From NCBI GenBank assembly GCA_017511045.1, contig JAFWLM010000015.1:1-64000 (forward strand): a stretch of 64,000 nucleotides of DNA. Reading direction: 5' to 3'. The notes under the pieces are model-generated. The model saw nothing but the letters and a program-made list of their open reading frames with translations. It was not told where the DNA came from and did no database searches. The stretch is from Lachnospiraceae bacterium. Its GTDB lineage: Bacteria; Bacillota; Clostridia; Lachnospirales; Lachnospiraceae. Every line of letters starts with the position of its first letter. The stretch's first letter is position 1. Both the position numbers and the translations under genes were made by a program. Below, one piece after another: positions 52,821 through 61,820 of this stretch.

Positions 52821-54035
52821 TCAGGTCCGATAGTCCCCGTTGATCTTCACGTAATCATAAGTCAGATCACAGCCCCAGGCTGTTGCTTCAGACGTTCCGC
52901 TCTTCAGGTCGATCAGAATATTGATCTCGTCTTCAAGAAGGATCTCTTTTGCCTTTTCCTCAGAAAAATCAACCGCTCTTCCGTCCTTGCAGACATTGAT
53001 CTTTCCTGCCTTGCTTTCAAAATCAACATCGATCTTTTCCACATCCACATCTGCTCCGGAGTAACCGATCGCGCAAAGCACACGGCCCCAGTTTGCGTCA
53101 GCTCCGAACATTGCAGCTTTCAGCAGGCTGGAGCAGATCACACTTTTTGCAACCGTCTTTGCGGTTTCCTTATCAGAAGCACCAAAGGTCCTGCACTCAA
53201 GGAGCTTTGTAGCGCCTTCCCCATCAGCTGCGATCATGCGGCAAAGATGAACAGTGATCGTATTTAATGCTTTCATAAAAGTCGCATAGTCTTCGCCTTC
53301 TTCTGTTATGGTCTCATTCCCCGCCATACCGTTTGCCAGGACGACCACCATATCATTCGTGGAAGTATCTCCATCGATGCTGACCATATTAAAGGTATCT
53401 GCAATATCACTTGAGAGCGCCTTCTGAAGCATGGAAGGTTCGATCGCAACATCAGATGTGATAAATACCAGCATCGTTGCCATATTCGGATGGATCATGC
53501 CGCTGCCTTTTGCGATTCCGCCGATGCGGCAGATCTTTCCGCCGATCTCAAACTCCACCGCGATCGATTTTTTCACGGTATCCGTTGTCATGATACCTTC
53601 TGATGCGAGATCACTTCCATCTGCGGTGAGACCTTTTGAAAGTTCCGGGATTCCGTTCGCGATCGGAGTGATATCCATCGGCTGTCCGATCACTCCCGTA
53701 GAAGCTACGACAACATCCTCTGCTTTGATGTTCAGCTCTTTTCCAAGCAGCTCAGCCATCTCAGTCGCAACGGCCTCCCCGTTCGGATTACAGGTGTTGG
53801 CATTTCCACTGTTGCAGATGATAGCCTGAGCACGGCCGTCAGAAATGTGCTGCTTCGTTACTGCGATCGGTGCGCCTTTCACAAGATTTGTCGTATACAC
53901 TGCTGCGCAGGATCCGACAGCCTCACTGAAGATCAGTGAAAGATCCCGTTTATCTTTGTTTTTACGGATCCCGCAGCGGATCCCGTTTGCTGTAAATCCT
54001 TTTGCGGCACAAACGCCGCCTTCGATTATTTTCAT
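52821..54035 (-). CDS. argJ: Bifunctional ornithine acetyltransferase/acetylglutamate synthase
   Basis: 404 residues of the ArgJ Ntn-like family. The self-cleavage site is KGSGMIHPNMATML, where the Thr becomes the new N-terminus of the beta chain. It recycles the acetyl group from acetylornithine to glutamate, so neither argA nor argE is needed. AGAGGA lies seven bases before the ATG. It is 25 bases after argC and 89 before argB. Confidence 0.95.
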   Translation of the reverse strand: MKIIEGGVCAAKGFTANGIRCGIRKNKDKRDLSLIFSEAVGSCAAVYTTNLVKGAPIAVTKQHISDGRAQAIICNSGNANTCNPNGEAVATEMAELLGKELNIKAEDVVVASTGVIGQPMDITPIANGIPELSKGLTADGSDLASEGIMTTDTVKKSIAVEFEIGGKICRIGGIAKGSGMIHPNMATMLVFITSDVAIEPSMLQKALSSDIADTFNMVSIDGDTSTNDMVVVLANGMAGNETITEEGEDYATFMKALNTITVHLCRMIAADGEGATKLLECRTFGASDKETAKTVAKSVICSSLLKAAMFGADANWGRVLCAIGYSGADVDVEKIDVDFESKAGKINVCKDGRAVDFSEEKAKEILLEDEINILIDLKSGTSEATAWGCDLTYDYVKINGDYRT

Positions 54036-54060
54036 GTTTTATCCTCTGTCAATCTATTCT

Positions 54061-54981
54061 TTAAACGTTTAACCCAAATGCCTCATCAATTCCAAGAACG
54101 ATATTCATGTTCTGGAGTGCTGCTCCAGAAGCGCCTTTTCCAAGGTTATCGAAGCGTGAAACCAGCAGGATCCTTTCTTCATTTCCGAAGACGCTGATCT
54201 CCATATCGTCCCGTTCCGCGTAAGCATTGGCTGTTAAATATCCGTTTTCGTCCGCATTTTCCTTAAAATGCACCAGCCCGGTCTGATAATAAGCTTTATA
54301 TGCCTCTTTGATATCCTGAATGGTTGCTTTCGTGTCCTGCTTTGTAAGTGCAACGACCGCTTCCATTCCACGCGGAAAATCCGCAACGATCGGGCAGAAG
54401 ACCGGATCTTTTTCAAGGCAGGAATACTTCGTCATTTCCGGAAGATGTTTATGGCTCTGGCTGAGTCCGTACAGTCTCGGAGCTTCCAGCGGAAATGTCT
54501 TTTGCTCCTCATAATCTGCGATCATCTTTTTCCCGCCGCCGGTATAACCGGTCAGGGAAAAGCAGGAAAGCTGCACATCCTTTGACAAAATACCCTGGGC
54601 AACAAGCGGAGCAGCAAGTGAGATAAAGCCGCTGGCATGGCATCCCGGATTTGCGATCCTTTTTGCATTCTTTATCTGCTCTCTTAAACCGCCGATCTCA
54701 GGAAAACCATAGGTCCATCCTTCCTGAACGCGGTGAGCGGTTGAAGTGTCAATAATGCAGGTATCCGCATCTTCCGCCAATGCCACAGCTTCTCTTGCTG
54801 CATCATCCGGAAGACAAAGGAACGCAATATCCGCCTCAAGAATAGCCTCTTTTCTTGCAGCTGGATCTTTCCGTTTCTCATCAGAAAGAATAATCAGGGA
54901 AACATCTGCCCTGCTGTTTAAGCGTTCATATATTTGAAGTCCTGTTGTGCCGGCGCTGCCGTCAATAAATACTTTTTTCAT
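54061..54981 (-). CDS. argC: N-acetyl-gamma-glutamyl-phosphate reductase, short (type 2) form
   Basis: 306 residues. KVFIDGSAGTTGLQIYERL binds NADP and NPGCHASGF carries the catalytic Cys. It is about 40 residues shorter than the common form, matching the type 2 group. It overlaps argH by four bases (ATGA), so translation is coupled. Confidence 0.94.
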   Translation of the reverse strand: MKKVFIDGSAGTTGLQIYERLNSRADVSLIILSDEKRKDPAARKEAILEADIAFLCLPDDAAREAVALAEDADTCIIDTSTAHRVQEGWTYGFPEIGGLREQIKNAKRIANPGCHASGFISLAAPLVAQGILSKDVQLSCFSLTGYTGGGKKMIADYEEQKTFPLEAPRLYGLSQSHKHLPEMTKYSCLEKDPVFCPIVADFPRGMEAVVALTKQDTKATIQDIKEAYKAYYQTGLVHFKENADENGYLTANAYAERDDMEISVFGNEERILLVSRFDNLGKGASGAALQNMNIVLGIDEAFGLNV

Positions 54982-56351
54982 TTCAGCTGTTCCTTTACGT
55001 AAGCAATTTGTTTTTCCACCGACTGCACGGAGGTTCCGCCCTCACTGATCCGTTTTTCCGCGCAGGCTTTCAGGTCGACCGCTTCATAAACATCCTCTTC
55101 AAAAAGATTGGAATGCTTTTTATATTCCTCAAGCGGATAGGTCTCAAGGACAAGGCCCTTTTCCATACACTCCGCAACGATCTGTCCTGAGATCTTATAT
55201 GCATTGCGGAATGCCTCGCCCTTTTTCACCATATAATCGGCCAGATCTGTGGCATTGATAAATCCGTTCTGTGCTGCCTTCATCATGTTGTCTGTCCTTG
55301 CAGTCATCGTCTCGATCATTCCGCTGAATACATCCAGACAGTTCTTTACGGTCTCACAGGAATCAAAGATGCCTTCCTTGTCTTCCTGCATATCCTTGTT
55401 GTATGCCAGAGGAAGCCCTTTCAGGACTGTGAACAGTCCGATCATATCGCCATAAACCCTGCCCGTTTTTCCACGGACCAGTTCTGCCATATCCGGGTTT
55501 TTCTTCTGCGGCATAATGGAAGAACCTGTTGTGAATGCATCGGACAGTTCCACAAACTTAAACTCCCAGGAAGACCACAAGACCACTTCTTCACTGAATC
55601 TGGATAGATGCATCATCAGGATCGAAAGCACTCCCGAAAGTTCCAGTGCAAAATCCCTGTCGGAAACACCATCCATGGAATTCATGCAGATCCCATCAAA
55701 GCCGAGCCGTTCCGCTTCAAGTTTTCTATCCGTGTCATAGGTCGTGCCTGCAAGTGCGCAGCTTCCGATCGGAGAAAGATTCATCCTCCTTCTGCAGTCT
55801 GACAATCTGTCAACATCGCGAAGGAACATCATGGCATATGCCATCAGGTGATGTCCGAAGGTGACGGGCTGTGCTCTTTGCAGATGGGTATAGCCGGGCA
55901 TGATCGCGTCTTTATAACTTTCTGCTTTTTCGCAGACGATCAGTGTCAGTTTTTTCAGCTTCTCTGTGATCTCATCGATCTGCTCCCGCAGATAAAGGCG
56001 GAGATCTAAAGCCACCTGGTCATTCCGGCTTCTTGCAGTATGAAGCTTTTTCCCGACATCGCCGATGCGCTCCGTCAATACCTGTTCCACAAACATATGG
56101 ATATCTTCACAGGAAGGATCGACCTCTAATTTTCCGGTCTCCAGATCTTCTAAGATCGTATGAAGTCCGTCAATTAAATAGTCTGCTTCCCAGCCTTCGA
56201 TGATCCCTTTACTACCAAGCATGGCAGCATGAGCCATGCTGCCTGCGATATCCTGCTTATACATTTTACTGTCAAACGAAATCGAGGAGTTGAAATCATC
56301 CGCGATCTTCGCTGTCTCACCGGATGTGACCCCGGCCCACATCTTAGCCAT
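54978..56351 (-). CDS. argH: Argininosuccinate lyase
   Basis: 457 residues of the fumarase/aspartase superfamily: MWAGVTSGETAK, LHTARSRNDQVALDLRLYL, PGYTHLQRAQPVTFGHHL and the flexible loop GSSIMPQKKNPD. It releases arginine and fumarate. It lies 68 bases after argG. Confidence 0.96.
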   Translation of the reverse strand: MAKMWAGVTSGETAKIADDFNSSISFDSKMYKQDIAGSMAHAAMLGSKGIIEGWEADYLIDGLHTILEDLETGKLEVDPSCEDIHMFVEQVLTERIGDVGKKLHTARSRNDQVALDLRLYLREQIDEITEKLKKLTLIVCEKAESYKDAIMPGYTHLQRAQPVTFGHHLMAYAMMFLRDVDRLSDCRRRMNLSPIGSCALAGTTYDTDRKLEAERLGFDGICMNSMDGVSDRDFALELSGVLSILMMHLSRFSEEVVLWSSWEFKFVELSDAFTTGSSIMPQKKNPDMAELVRGKTGRVYGDMIGLFTVLKGLPLAYNKDMQEDKEGIFDSCETVKNCLDVFSGMIETMTARTDNMMKAAQNGFINATDLADYMVKKGEAFRNAYKISGQIVAECMEKGLVLETYPLEEYKKHSNLFEEDVYEAVDLKACAEKRISEGGTSVQSVEKQIAYVKEQLK

Positions 56352-56419
56352 AGAAATACCTCTTGTGACTTTAAAAATCTATGTGCTGCGAAAAAGATTC
56401 CGCAGCACAGTTTCCTTTT

Positions 56420-57643
56420 CTATTTCTGGTTCTTTGCATCGACCATAGCCTGCACTTTGATCGGAAGGCCAAACAGGTTGATGAATCCTGCGGAATCCTT
56501 CTGGTCATAATCGCTCTCGCCGAAGGTGGCGATCTCTTCGCTGTACAGAGAGTAATCGCTCCATACGCCGGCTTTGATAATATTGCCTTTGTATAATTTC
56601 AGTTTAACTTTTCCTGTGACTTTTTCCTGTGTCTTATCAACAAAAGCGGAAAGAGCTTCCCGGAGCGGAGTGAACCACTGTCCGTTATAAACGACCTCAG
56701 CAAAGGTGATGGAAAGTTTCTGTTTCTCGTGAAGCGTATATTTATCGAGGCAGATGCTTTCTAATGCTTCATGCGCACGGTAAAGGATCGTTCCTCCCGG
56801 AGTCTCGTAAACGCCGCGGCACTTCATGCCGACCAGACGGTTTTCAACGATGTCAATGATACCGATACCATTTGCGCCGCCAAGTTCATTCAGCTTTAAG
56901 ATGATATTTTTAGCGCTCATCTTTTCTCCGTCGATCGCAACCGGAACACCCTGCTCAAAATCAAGAGTTACATAGGTCGGCTCATCCGGAGCTGCCATCG
57001 GGGAGACACCCATCTCCAGGAATCCCGGTTTATCATAATCTGGCTCCACTCCGGTATCTTCCAGCTCAAGGCCTTCATGGGAAAGATGCCATAAGTTTTT
57101 GTCTTTGGAATAGTTCGTCTCACGATTGATCTTAAGCGGAATATTATGTGCTTCCGCATAATCGATCTCCTCCTCACGGGATTTCAGTTCCCACTCACGC
57201 CACGGAGCAATGATCGGCATATTCGGTGCAAAATGCTTGATCGCAAGTTCAAAACGAACCTGATCGTTTCCTTTTCCTGTGCATCCATGGCAGATCGCAT
57301 CCGCGCCTTCTTTGATCGCGATCTCAACAAGACCTTTTGCAATACAAGGACGCGCGTGACTGGTTCCGAGGAGATAATCTTCATAGATCGCCCCTGCTTT
57401 CATCGTCGGAATGATATATTCGTCAACATATTCGTCAGTAAGATCCAGGACATAAAGTTTGGACGCTCCTGTTTTGATCGCCTTCTCTTCCAGGCCTTCA
57501 AGTTCATCTGCCTGTCCGACGTTTCCGGAAACTGCGATCACTTCGCAGTTATTATAGTTTTCCTTCAACCAGGGAATAATGATGGAAGTATCCAATCCAC
57601 CGGAGTATGCCAGAACTACTTTTTTGATATCTTCTTTTTTCAT
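56420..57643 (-). CDS. argG: Argininosuccinate synthase
   Basis: 407 residues with the PP-loop [18 protein letters not shown] and [16 protein letters not shown]. It joins citrulline and aspartate with ATP. The chosen ATG 57643 has AGAGGA seven bases upstream; 41 more in-frame codons before it are AT-rich and unlikely. It leads the operon argG-H-C-J-B-D-(HEPN-CBS). Neither argF nor carAB is in the window. Confidence 0.96.
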   Translation of the reverse strand: MKKEDIKKVVLAYSGGLDTSIIIPWLKENYNNCEVIAVSGNVGQADELEGLEEKAIKTGASKLYVLDLTDEYVDEYIIPTMKAGAIYEDYLLGTSHARPCIAKGLVEIAIKEGADAICHGCTGKGNDQVRFELAIKHFAPNMPIIAPWREWELKSREEEIDYAEAHNIPLKINRETNYSKDKNLWHLSHEGLELEDTGVEPDYDKPGFLEMGVSPMAAPDEPTYVTLDFEQGVPVAIDGEKMSAKNIILKLNELGGANGIGIIDIVENRLVGMKCRGVYETPGGTILYRAHEALESICLDKYTLHEKQKLSITFAEVVYNGQWFTPLREALSAFVDKTQEKVTGKVKLKLYKGNIIKAGVWSDYSLYSEEIATFGESDYDQKDSAGFINLFGLPIKVQAMVDAKNQK

Positions 57644-57766
57644 ATTGTCTTCCTCTCTTTGCTGTGTCTGATGTTGACATCGACAGGGAATAGCAAAAAT
57701 TTTTCTAAATATATAAAGAAATAATTTTTTAACGCATCCCGTACATTCTACGTCTTTTGTCTGCAT

Positions 57767-57867
57767 TTTGCAATTTTATTCAACATTATACTCGAAAAAA
57801 TCCATTTGTATACACTAAATTTGCATATTTTTGCAAGTTTATGCAATTTATTCAAATAATATTCATT
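57767..57867 (-). promoter_or_regulatory. argG promoter with several ARG boxes
   Basis: A perfect minus-strand -10 TATAAT (57785-57790). Box A at 57767-57784 (on the minus strand GTTGAATAAAATTGCAAA) covers the expected start point; box B is TTTGCATATTTTTGCAAG at 57820-57837, box C ATTCAAATAATATTCATT at 57850-57867, and a shortened TGCAATTTATTCAA lies at 57842-57855. They match the ArgR consensus (TNTGAATWWWWATTCANW) at 12-13 of 16 places and the centres of A-B-C lie 53 and 30 bases apart, near whole helical turns. Arginine repression through ArgR is likely. The remaining part of the 582-base gap 57644-58225 holds a gene remnant and a terminator. Confidence 0.6.
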
Positions 57868-58001
57868 GTCTTGCCAGTTTTTATGCAATATTTTTGTATG
57901 GATCCGAACAGCTTATGTTCAGGCATTCCTATTCTTCAATGCTCGCCTGAATGTGTTACAACGATGCAGGAATGCTCGCATAAAAAAAGATTCATACATA
58001 G

Positions 58002-58127
58002 ATCTTCTTCCATGGGATCAGCTTTTCTTCCTGGCTGTTCTCCGCCGCTTTGACGGCAGTCTTCGCCATTGTGATCAACTCGATCTCGCTTCGGAAAGTC
58101 AAGCATTTGAAGCTGAATGATATGTAA
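58002..58127 (+). pseudogene. C-terminal remnant of an ABC transporter permease (FtsX/MacB type)
   Basis: The frame from 58002 to the TAA at 58125 reads as 41 residues with a hydrophobic segment followed by NSISLRKVKHLKLNDM. A last membrane helix followed by a short basic LRKxKxLK end is typical of FtsX-like ABC permeases. There is a stop codon immediately upstream in this frame and no start or ribosome site, so only the end of the gene survives. A plus-strand terminator 40 bases on supports a former plus-strand gene. Confidence 0.45.
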
Positions 58128-58167
58128 AACAAATCAGCCGTCTGAAATCAGATCAATATACAATAAT

Positions 58168-58200
58168 CGGGCAGGAAAATCTCCTGCCCGACTTTTTTCT
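58168..58200 (+). terminator. Intrinsic terminator, plus strand
   Basis: Perfect 9-bp stem (58168-58176 with 58182-58190), then ACTTTTTTCT on the plus strand. The left side has no A run, so it does not look made for the minus-strand UROD-like gene that ends at 58226; it fits the lost permease gene. Confidence 0.75.
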
Positions 58201-58225
58201 TATCTTGTTGCTGATTTAGCGGATC

Positions 58226-59281
58226 TTATGCCTGCTGCGGCGGCATTTCGCTCATGAGCTTCTCAAAGGATTGTCTCATCATTGATTCAACGATTTTGCC
58301 CATTTCTCTTGCAGTATTCGCCGGATCTAAGGTTCCGGAGTATCTGAATCCGAAGAAGCAATATGCTTTGTGATACTTTCCGTAGGTGTCGATGCAGCGT
58401 TTTACTTCAGCATCAATCTCTTCCTGGGTTGCTTCTACGCGGCTTGCAGGGCCGGTGGAATCAAAGCCACCGGAAAAACCGATCTTGTCACCGTATTTCT
58501 CAATCAATGCTGCAATATCGTTCGAGTTCTGTACGGAACCCCATACTGCCCAGCCGATATCAATAAAATCCTCTACGAGAGATTCTGCTTTGCCACAGCA
58601 ATGATACATCGGAATGACGCCTCTCTTCCAGCACTCATCAGCAAAACGTTTGTGATGCGGCTTTACGATGGAACGGAAGGTTTCAATTGAGAAGAACGGA
58701 GAACGCTCGGTTGCGACGTCATCATAATACATGATCGTATCCGGATGATATGCATCAATAATATAATCCAATGCTTTTACTTTATAATCTGTGATTGCTT
58801 CAAATAAGGCATTCACTTCTTCCGGTTCTGCAGCCATGGAATAAAGAGCCTCTTCAAATCCCATCAGTGCAGCAAGACGTTCATACACACCGTTTCCAAA
58901 TCCGAACTCTACAACTTCATGTTCTCTGTCCGGCTCGCCGATCATCTGGCATTCCATTGCATAAGCTGCCTTCCAGTCAAACTCTGCCGGATCTGGGATT
59001 TTAACGACCTCTCGCCAGTCACAGATGTCTTCCAGAACAAAAATATCATTTGCCGGGATCGCTGCTCCGTCACAAGTTGCCGGATACTCCCAGCGGATTC
59101 CGAAACCATCCATGCAGTCACCAAACTGATTTCCTTTTTCAATCGACGGACCGTTGAGCGCGCCAAATCCCATTACTTTATTTCCTACAAAAGAGTTAGG
59201 AACCAGACTGGTAGGTTTGTGATTAATAAAGTTTAAGTAGTTTTCTTTAAAGTCAAACTGTGGTCCATTGTTTTCCGGCAT
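58226..59281 (-). CDS. Uroporphyrinogen-decarboxylase-like protein (MtaA/CmuA/MtvA-type methyltransferase family)
   Basis: About 351 residues with the UROD-type barrel. The zinc-ligand motif YHCCGKAES, the YYDDVATERSPFFS segment and the late SGGFDSTGPASR are as in corrinoid-linked methyltransferases rather than heme-pathway HemE. The family moves methyl groups from methoxy aromatics, methylamines or methanol to a corrinoid protein or from there to coenzyme. The start ATG 59281 has AGGAGG eight bases upstream. A divergent PucR-type regulator lies next to it, a usual pairing for O-demethylase genes. No corrinoid protein gene is in the window, so the methyl acceptor is unknown. Confidence 0.8.
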   Translation of the reverse strand: MPENNGPQFDFKENYLNFINHKPTSLVPNSFVGNKVMGFGALNGPSIEKGNQFGDCMDGFGIRWEYPATCDGAAIPANDIFVLEDICDWREVVKIPDPAEFDWKAAYAMECQMIGEPDREHEVVEFGFGNGVYERLAALMGFEEALYSMAAEPEEVNALFEAITDYKVKALDYIIDAYHPDTIMYYDDVATERSPFFSIETFRSIVKPHHKRFADECWKRGVIPMYHCCGKAESLVEDFIDIGWAVWGSVQNSNDIAALIEKYGDKIGFSGGFDSTGPASRVEATQEEIDAEVKRCIDTYGKYHKAYCFFGFRYSGTLDPANTAREMGKIVESMMRQSFEKLMSEMPPQQA

Positions 59282-59404
59282 ATTATTATCCTCCTTTAAT
59301 TGATACAAATAGTTTATGACTAACCCCTAATTGGAATGCATCTGCATCCTCTTGACAGGAAAATCATACCCTCACGCATCTTTTCCGTAAATGCCACATA
59401 GCGA

Positions 59405-59433
59405 TTGACTTTTTTACCTGCAATTTGTACACT
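59405..59433 (+). promoter_or_regulatory. Promoter of the PucR-type regulator gene
   Basis: TTGACT (59405-59410), 17-base spacer, TACACT (59428-59433), 20 bases before the ATG. The divergent UROD-like gene starts at 59281, so the region 59282-59452 serves both. Confidence 0.6.
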
Positions 59434-59452
59434 GTGACCAAAGGAGATTCTT

Positions 59453-61003
59453 ATGCTTTTATCTGTAGAAATTATAAGCGAATATATGAAATACCCTGAA
59501 AAACCAGGCTTTTCCAAGTGCAAGGATCAAACGCTTCATTTAGCTCGGCCTGTTTTACTTACAGATCAAAAAGCACTCAAGTCGCACACTCTATACATAG
59601 CGAAGGCAGACTCAATTCCCTCCACGCTGCAATACGAAAAGCATTCCGCTCTGATCACGATCGGAATGCCGGCTGATCATATAATTCAAAAAACGGATAA
59701 TCTGATCGTTTACAAAGAATCTGCTGATTTATTGGATCTGTTTAATCAGATAAGCCGGGTTTACGACTTTTTTGATGACTGGGAAAAGAAGCTTCTTTCC
59801 ATTCCTTTCCGTTCTTTAACTAAAAATATGTATCAGCAGGCTCTTGATATCTCTGATGATGTTTTTGAGAATGGGATCTCGCTGATGAACAACACCTTTT
59901 CCATTGTCTTTGAAAACGAGACCAACCTTCAATATGCAGGCTATCATCGCACAGGCTCTGAGCAGGATTTTGCTATGCCGGCAGACATTATCAACTTTTT
60001 CAAATATGATAAAGAGTATCAGAAGATCGTGAATGAACGGGATGTTTTCTACTATGACGGAGATATTCTTCCGCATCGTGTGCTGTGCAAAAATATTTTT
60101 CTGAATGAAACCTTTTTATTCCGTATCATTTTGACGGAATGCATTCGTCCTTTTAGAAAATCAGATGAACTTCTCTTAGAATTTCTTTCCGGATTTTTTG
60201 TCCGCTTTCTGCAGCAGAGTATTCTGCAGAATCCGGCGGCTGGAGATGGTCTTTCCAGGCTTCTTATGGAAGTCATTGAAACCGGGAAAAGCAACCGCAA
60301 AGCGTTAGAAAGCGAAATTCAAAAACTATCGTGGCGAACGAATCATACCTATCGGATCGCAAGCGTTCATGCCAGCAGCGGGGATCTGGCTATTTCTTCG
60401 CTGATCTATTTTTCCTTTGAGATCATGCGCTCATTTCCCGGAACCTATGCATTTCAATATCAGGATCAGATCATCATGCTGATCAACGAATCCAGAGCCG
60501 GCTCTATAGAAAACTATTCGAACAGTCTCAGCGTTTTCGTCCGCGAGAATAACTTCCGGGTTGGAATCAGCAATTTTACGGATGATGTTTATGCGATACA
60601 AACGATGTATCGTCAGGCGGAAACGGCACTTATGATCGGTCAGTCTGAAAAACCGATGGAATGGATCCACCGGTTCTCAAACTATACACTGCAATACATT
60701 TTTAACCTTCTGACTAGCAATTCCGATCTGGGCCAGCTCTATTCCCCGATCTACTACCGGCTGGAGCGGTACGACAAAGAAAATGGTTCTTCGTATTTAG
60801 AAACGTTGAAGGTGTATCTGGAATGTAATATGAATGCAGTTCAGGCGGCAAAAGAGCTCTTCATTCAGCGCAGCACGATGATCTACCGTCTGAAGAGGAT
60901 CCGCGAAATTGCAGATAATGATCTGGAAGACCGTAATGATCTGCTCCATCTTTATCTGACTTTCAGCATCATAGAACGCGAAGAAAATGAGCAAGAAAAA
61001 TAA
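59453..61003 (+). CDS. PucR-family transcriptional regulator
   Basis: 516 residues: an N-terminal PucR-like sensing region (1-120), a central GAF-like/GGDEF-like part (about 280-420) and the C-terminal PucR HTH (NMNAVQAAKELFIQRSTMIYRLKRIREI). AAGGAG lies six bases before the ATG. It is divergent from the UROD-like gene, and its end overlaps the esterase gene by 17 bases. It probably activates the methyltransferase gene on sensing the substrate. Confidence 0.88.
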   Translation: MLLSVEIISEYMKYPEKPGFSKCKDQTLHLARPVLLTDQKALKSHTLYIAKADSIPSTLQYEKHSALITIGMPADHIIQKTDNLIVYKESADLLDLFNQISRVYDFFDDWEKKLLSIPFRSLTKNMYQQALDISDDVFENGISLMNNTFSIVFENETNLQYAGYHRTGSEQDFAMPADIINFFKYDKEYQKIVNERDVFYYDGDILPHRVLCKNIFLNETFLFRIILTECIRPFRKSDELLLEFLSGFFVRFLQQSILQNPAAGDGLSRLLMEVIETGKSNRKALESEIQKLSWRTNHTYRIASVHASSGDLAISSLIYFSFEIMRSFPGTYAFQYQDQIIMLINESRAGSIENYSNSLSVFVRENNFRVGISNFTDDVYAIQTMYRQAETALMIGQSEKPMEWIHRFSNYTLQYIFNLLTSNSDLGQLYSPIYYRLERYDKENGSSYLETLKVYLECNMNAVQAAKELFIQRSTMIYRLKRIREIADNDLEDRNDLLHLYLTFSIIEREENEQEK

Positions 61004-61820
61004 ACGGCAACACGATAGAACGATGAAAAGCGAAACCAGAAAGATTCCTGCACCTGCAGGAAAAATGAAAATCGTACTTTTGCACCCGAAAGATCAAAAA
61101 GGCCTGCTCCCGGGCATCCTCTGGATCCACGGCGGAGGCTATATGCTCGGCATGGCCGGGATTGTTCATATGTCACAAGGGAAAAAACTGGCAAAGGAGT
61201 TTGGGGCCGTTGTCGTTTCCCCGGCATATCGGCTGGCATGGAAAGCGCCCTACCCGGCAGCGCTTGAAGATTGTTACATGGCTCTTCTTTACATGTGGGA
61301 ACATGCGGAAGAACTGGGCATCGACAGAACAAAGATCATTGTTGGTGGAGAAAGCGCCGGCGGAGGACTTGCAGCAGCTCTTTGTCTTCTGGCGCGCGAA
61401 AAAGGAAAAGTTCCGATCGTGCTTCAGCTTCCTTTGTATCCGATGATCGATTGCTTCGATACAGATTCTTCAAAAGATAATCATGGCAAAGTATGGAATA
61501 CAAAAAGAAATCACTGGGGATGGAGGCACTACCTCGGGAGTCTGTACGGTTCGGAAGCGATCCCTTCCTATGCAAGCCCTGCCAGAGAGACTGATTTCGC
61601 AGGACTGCCGACCTGCTATACCTTTGTTTCAAAAGGAGAACCCTTCTACGAAGAGACCCTGACCTATGTAAAAAACTTAAAGGGCGCAGGCGTTCAAGCG
61701 TCCGTTGATATCTATCCCGGAAATACCCATGCGTTTGATATGCTCTGTCCCTGGCTTAAGAAAAGCCGGGAAGCAAAGAGAAAGCTCTTTCAGGTTTATC
61801 GGGAATGGTCAGTATTTTAA
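60987..61820 (+). CDS. Alpha/beta hydrolase, HSL-type esterase
   Basis: 277 residues. The oxyanion motif HGGGYMLG and the nucleophile motif GESAGGG, then the acid region near SKGEPFYEE (about residue 225) and the His in NTHAFD give the full HSL-family triad. No signal peptide. It overlaps the regulator gene by 17 bases and is probably read with it. It may free an aromatic acid from an ester for the methyltransferase; that is inferred from context. The last 12 bases overlap the convergent dGTPase gene. Confidence 0.88.
   Translation: MSKKNKRQHDRTMKSETRKIPAPAGKMKIVLLHPKDQKGLLPGILWIHGGGYMLGMAGIVHMSQGKKLAKEFGAVVVSPAYRLAWKAPYPAALEDCYMALLYMWEHAEELGIDRTKIIVGGESAGGGLAAALCLLAREKGKVPIVLQLPLYPMIDCFDTDSSKDNHGKVWNTKRNHWGWRHYLGSLYGSEAIPSYASPARETDFAGLPTCYTFVSKGEPFYEETLTYVKNLKGAGVQASVDIYPGNTHAFDMLCPWLKKSREAKRKLFQVYREWSVF

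Noticed and set aside
57757..58053. A 98-codon plus-strand frame in the argG upstream region
   Set aside because: It runs through the AT-rich ARG-box region, has odd Cys/Phe-rich composition and no ribosome site.
58168..58200. Hairpin as terminator of the UROD-like gene
   Set aside because: The T run is on the plus strand only; on the minus strand no U tract follows the stem.
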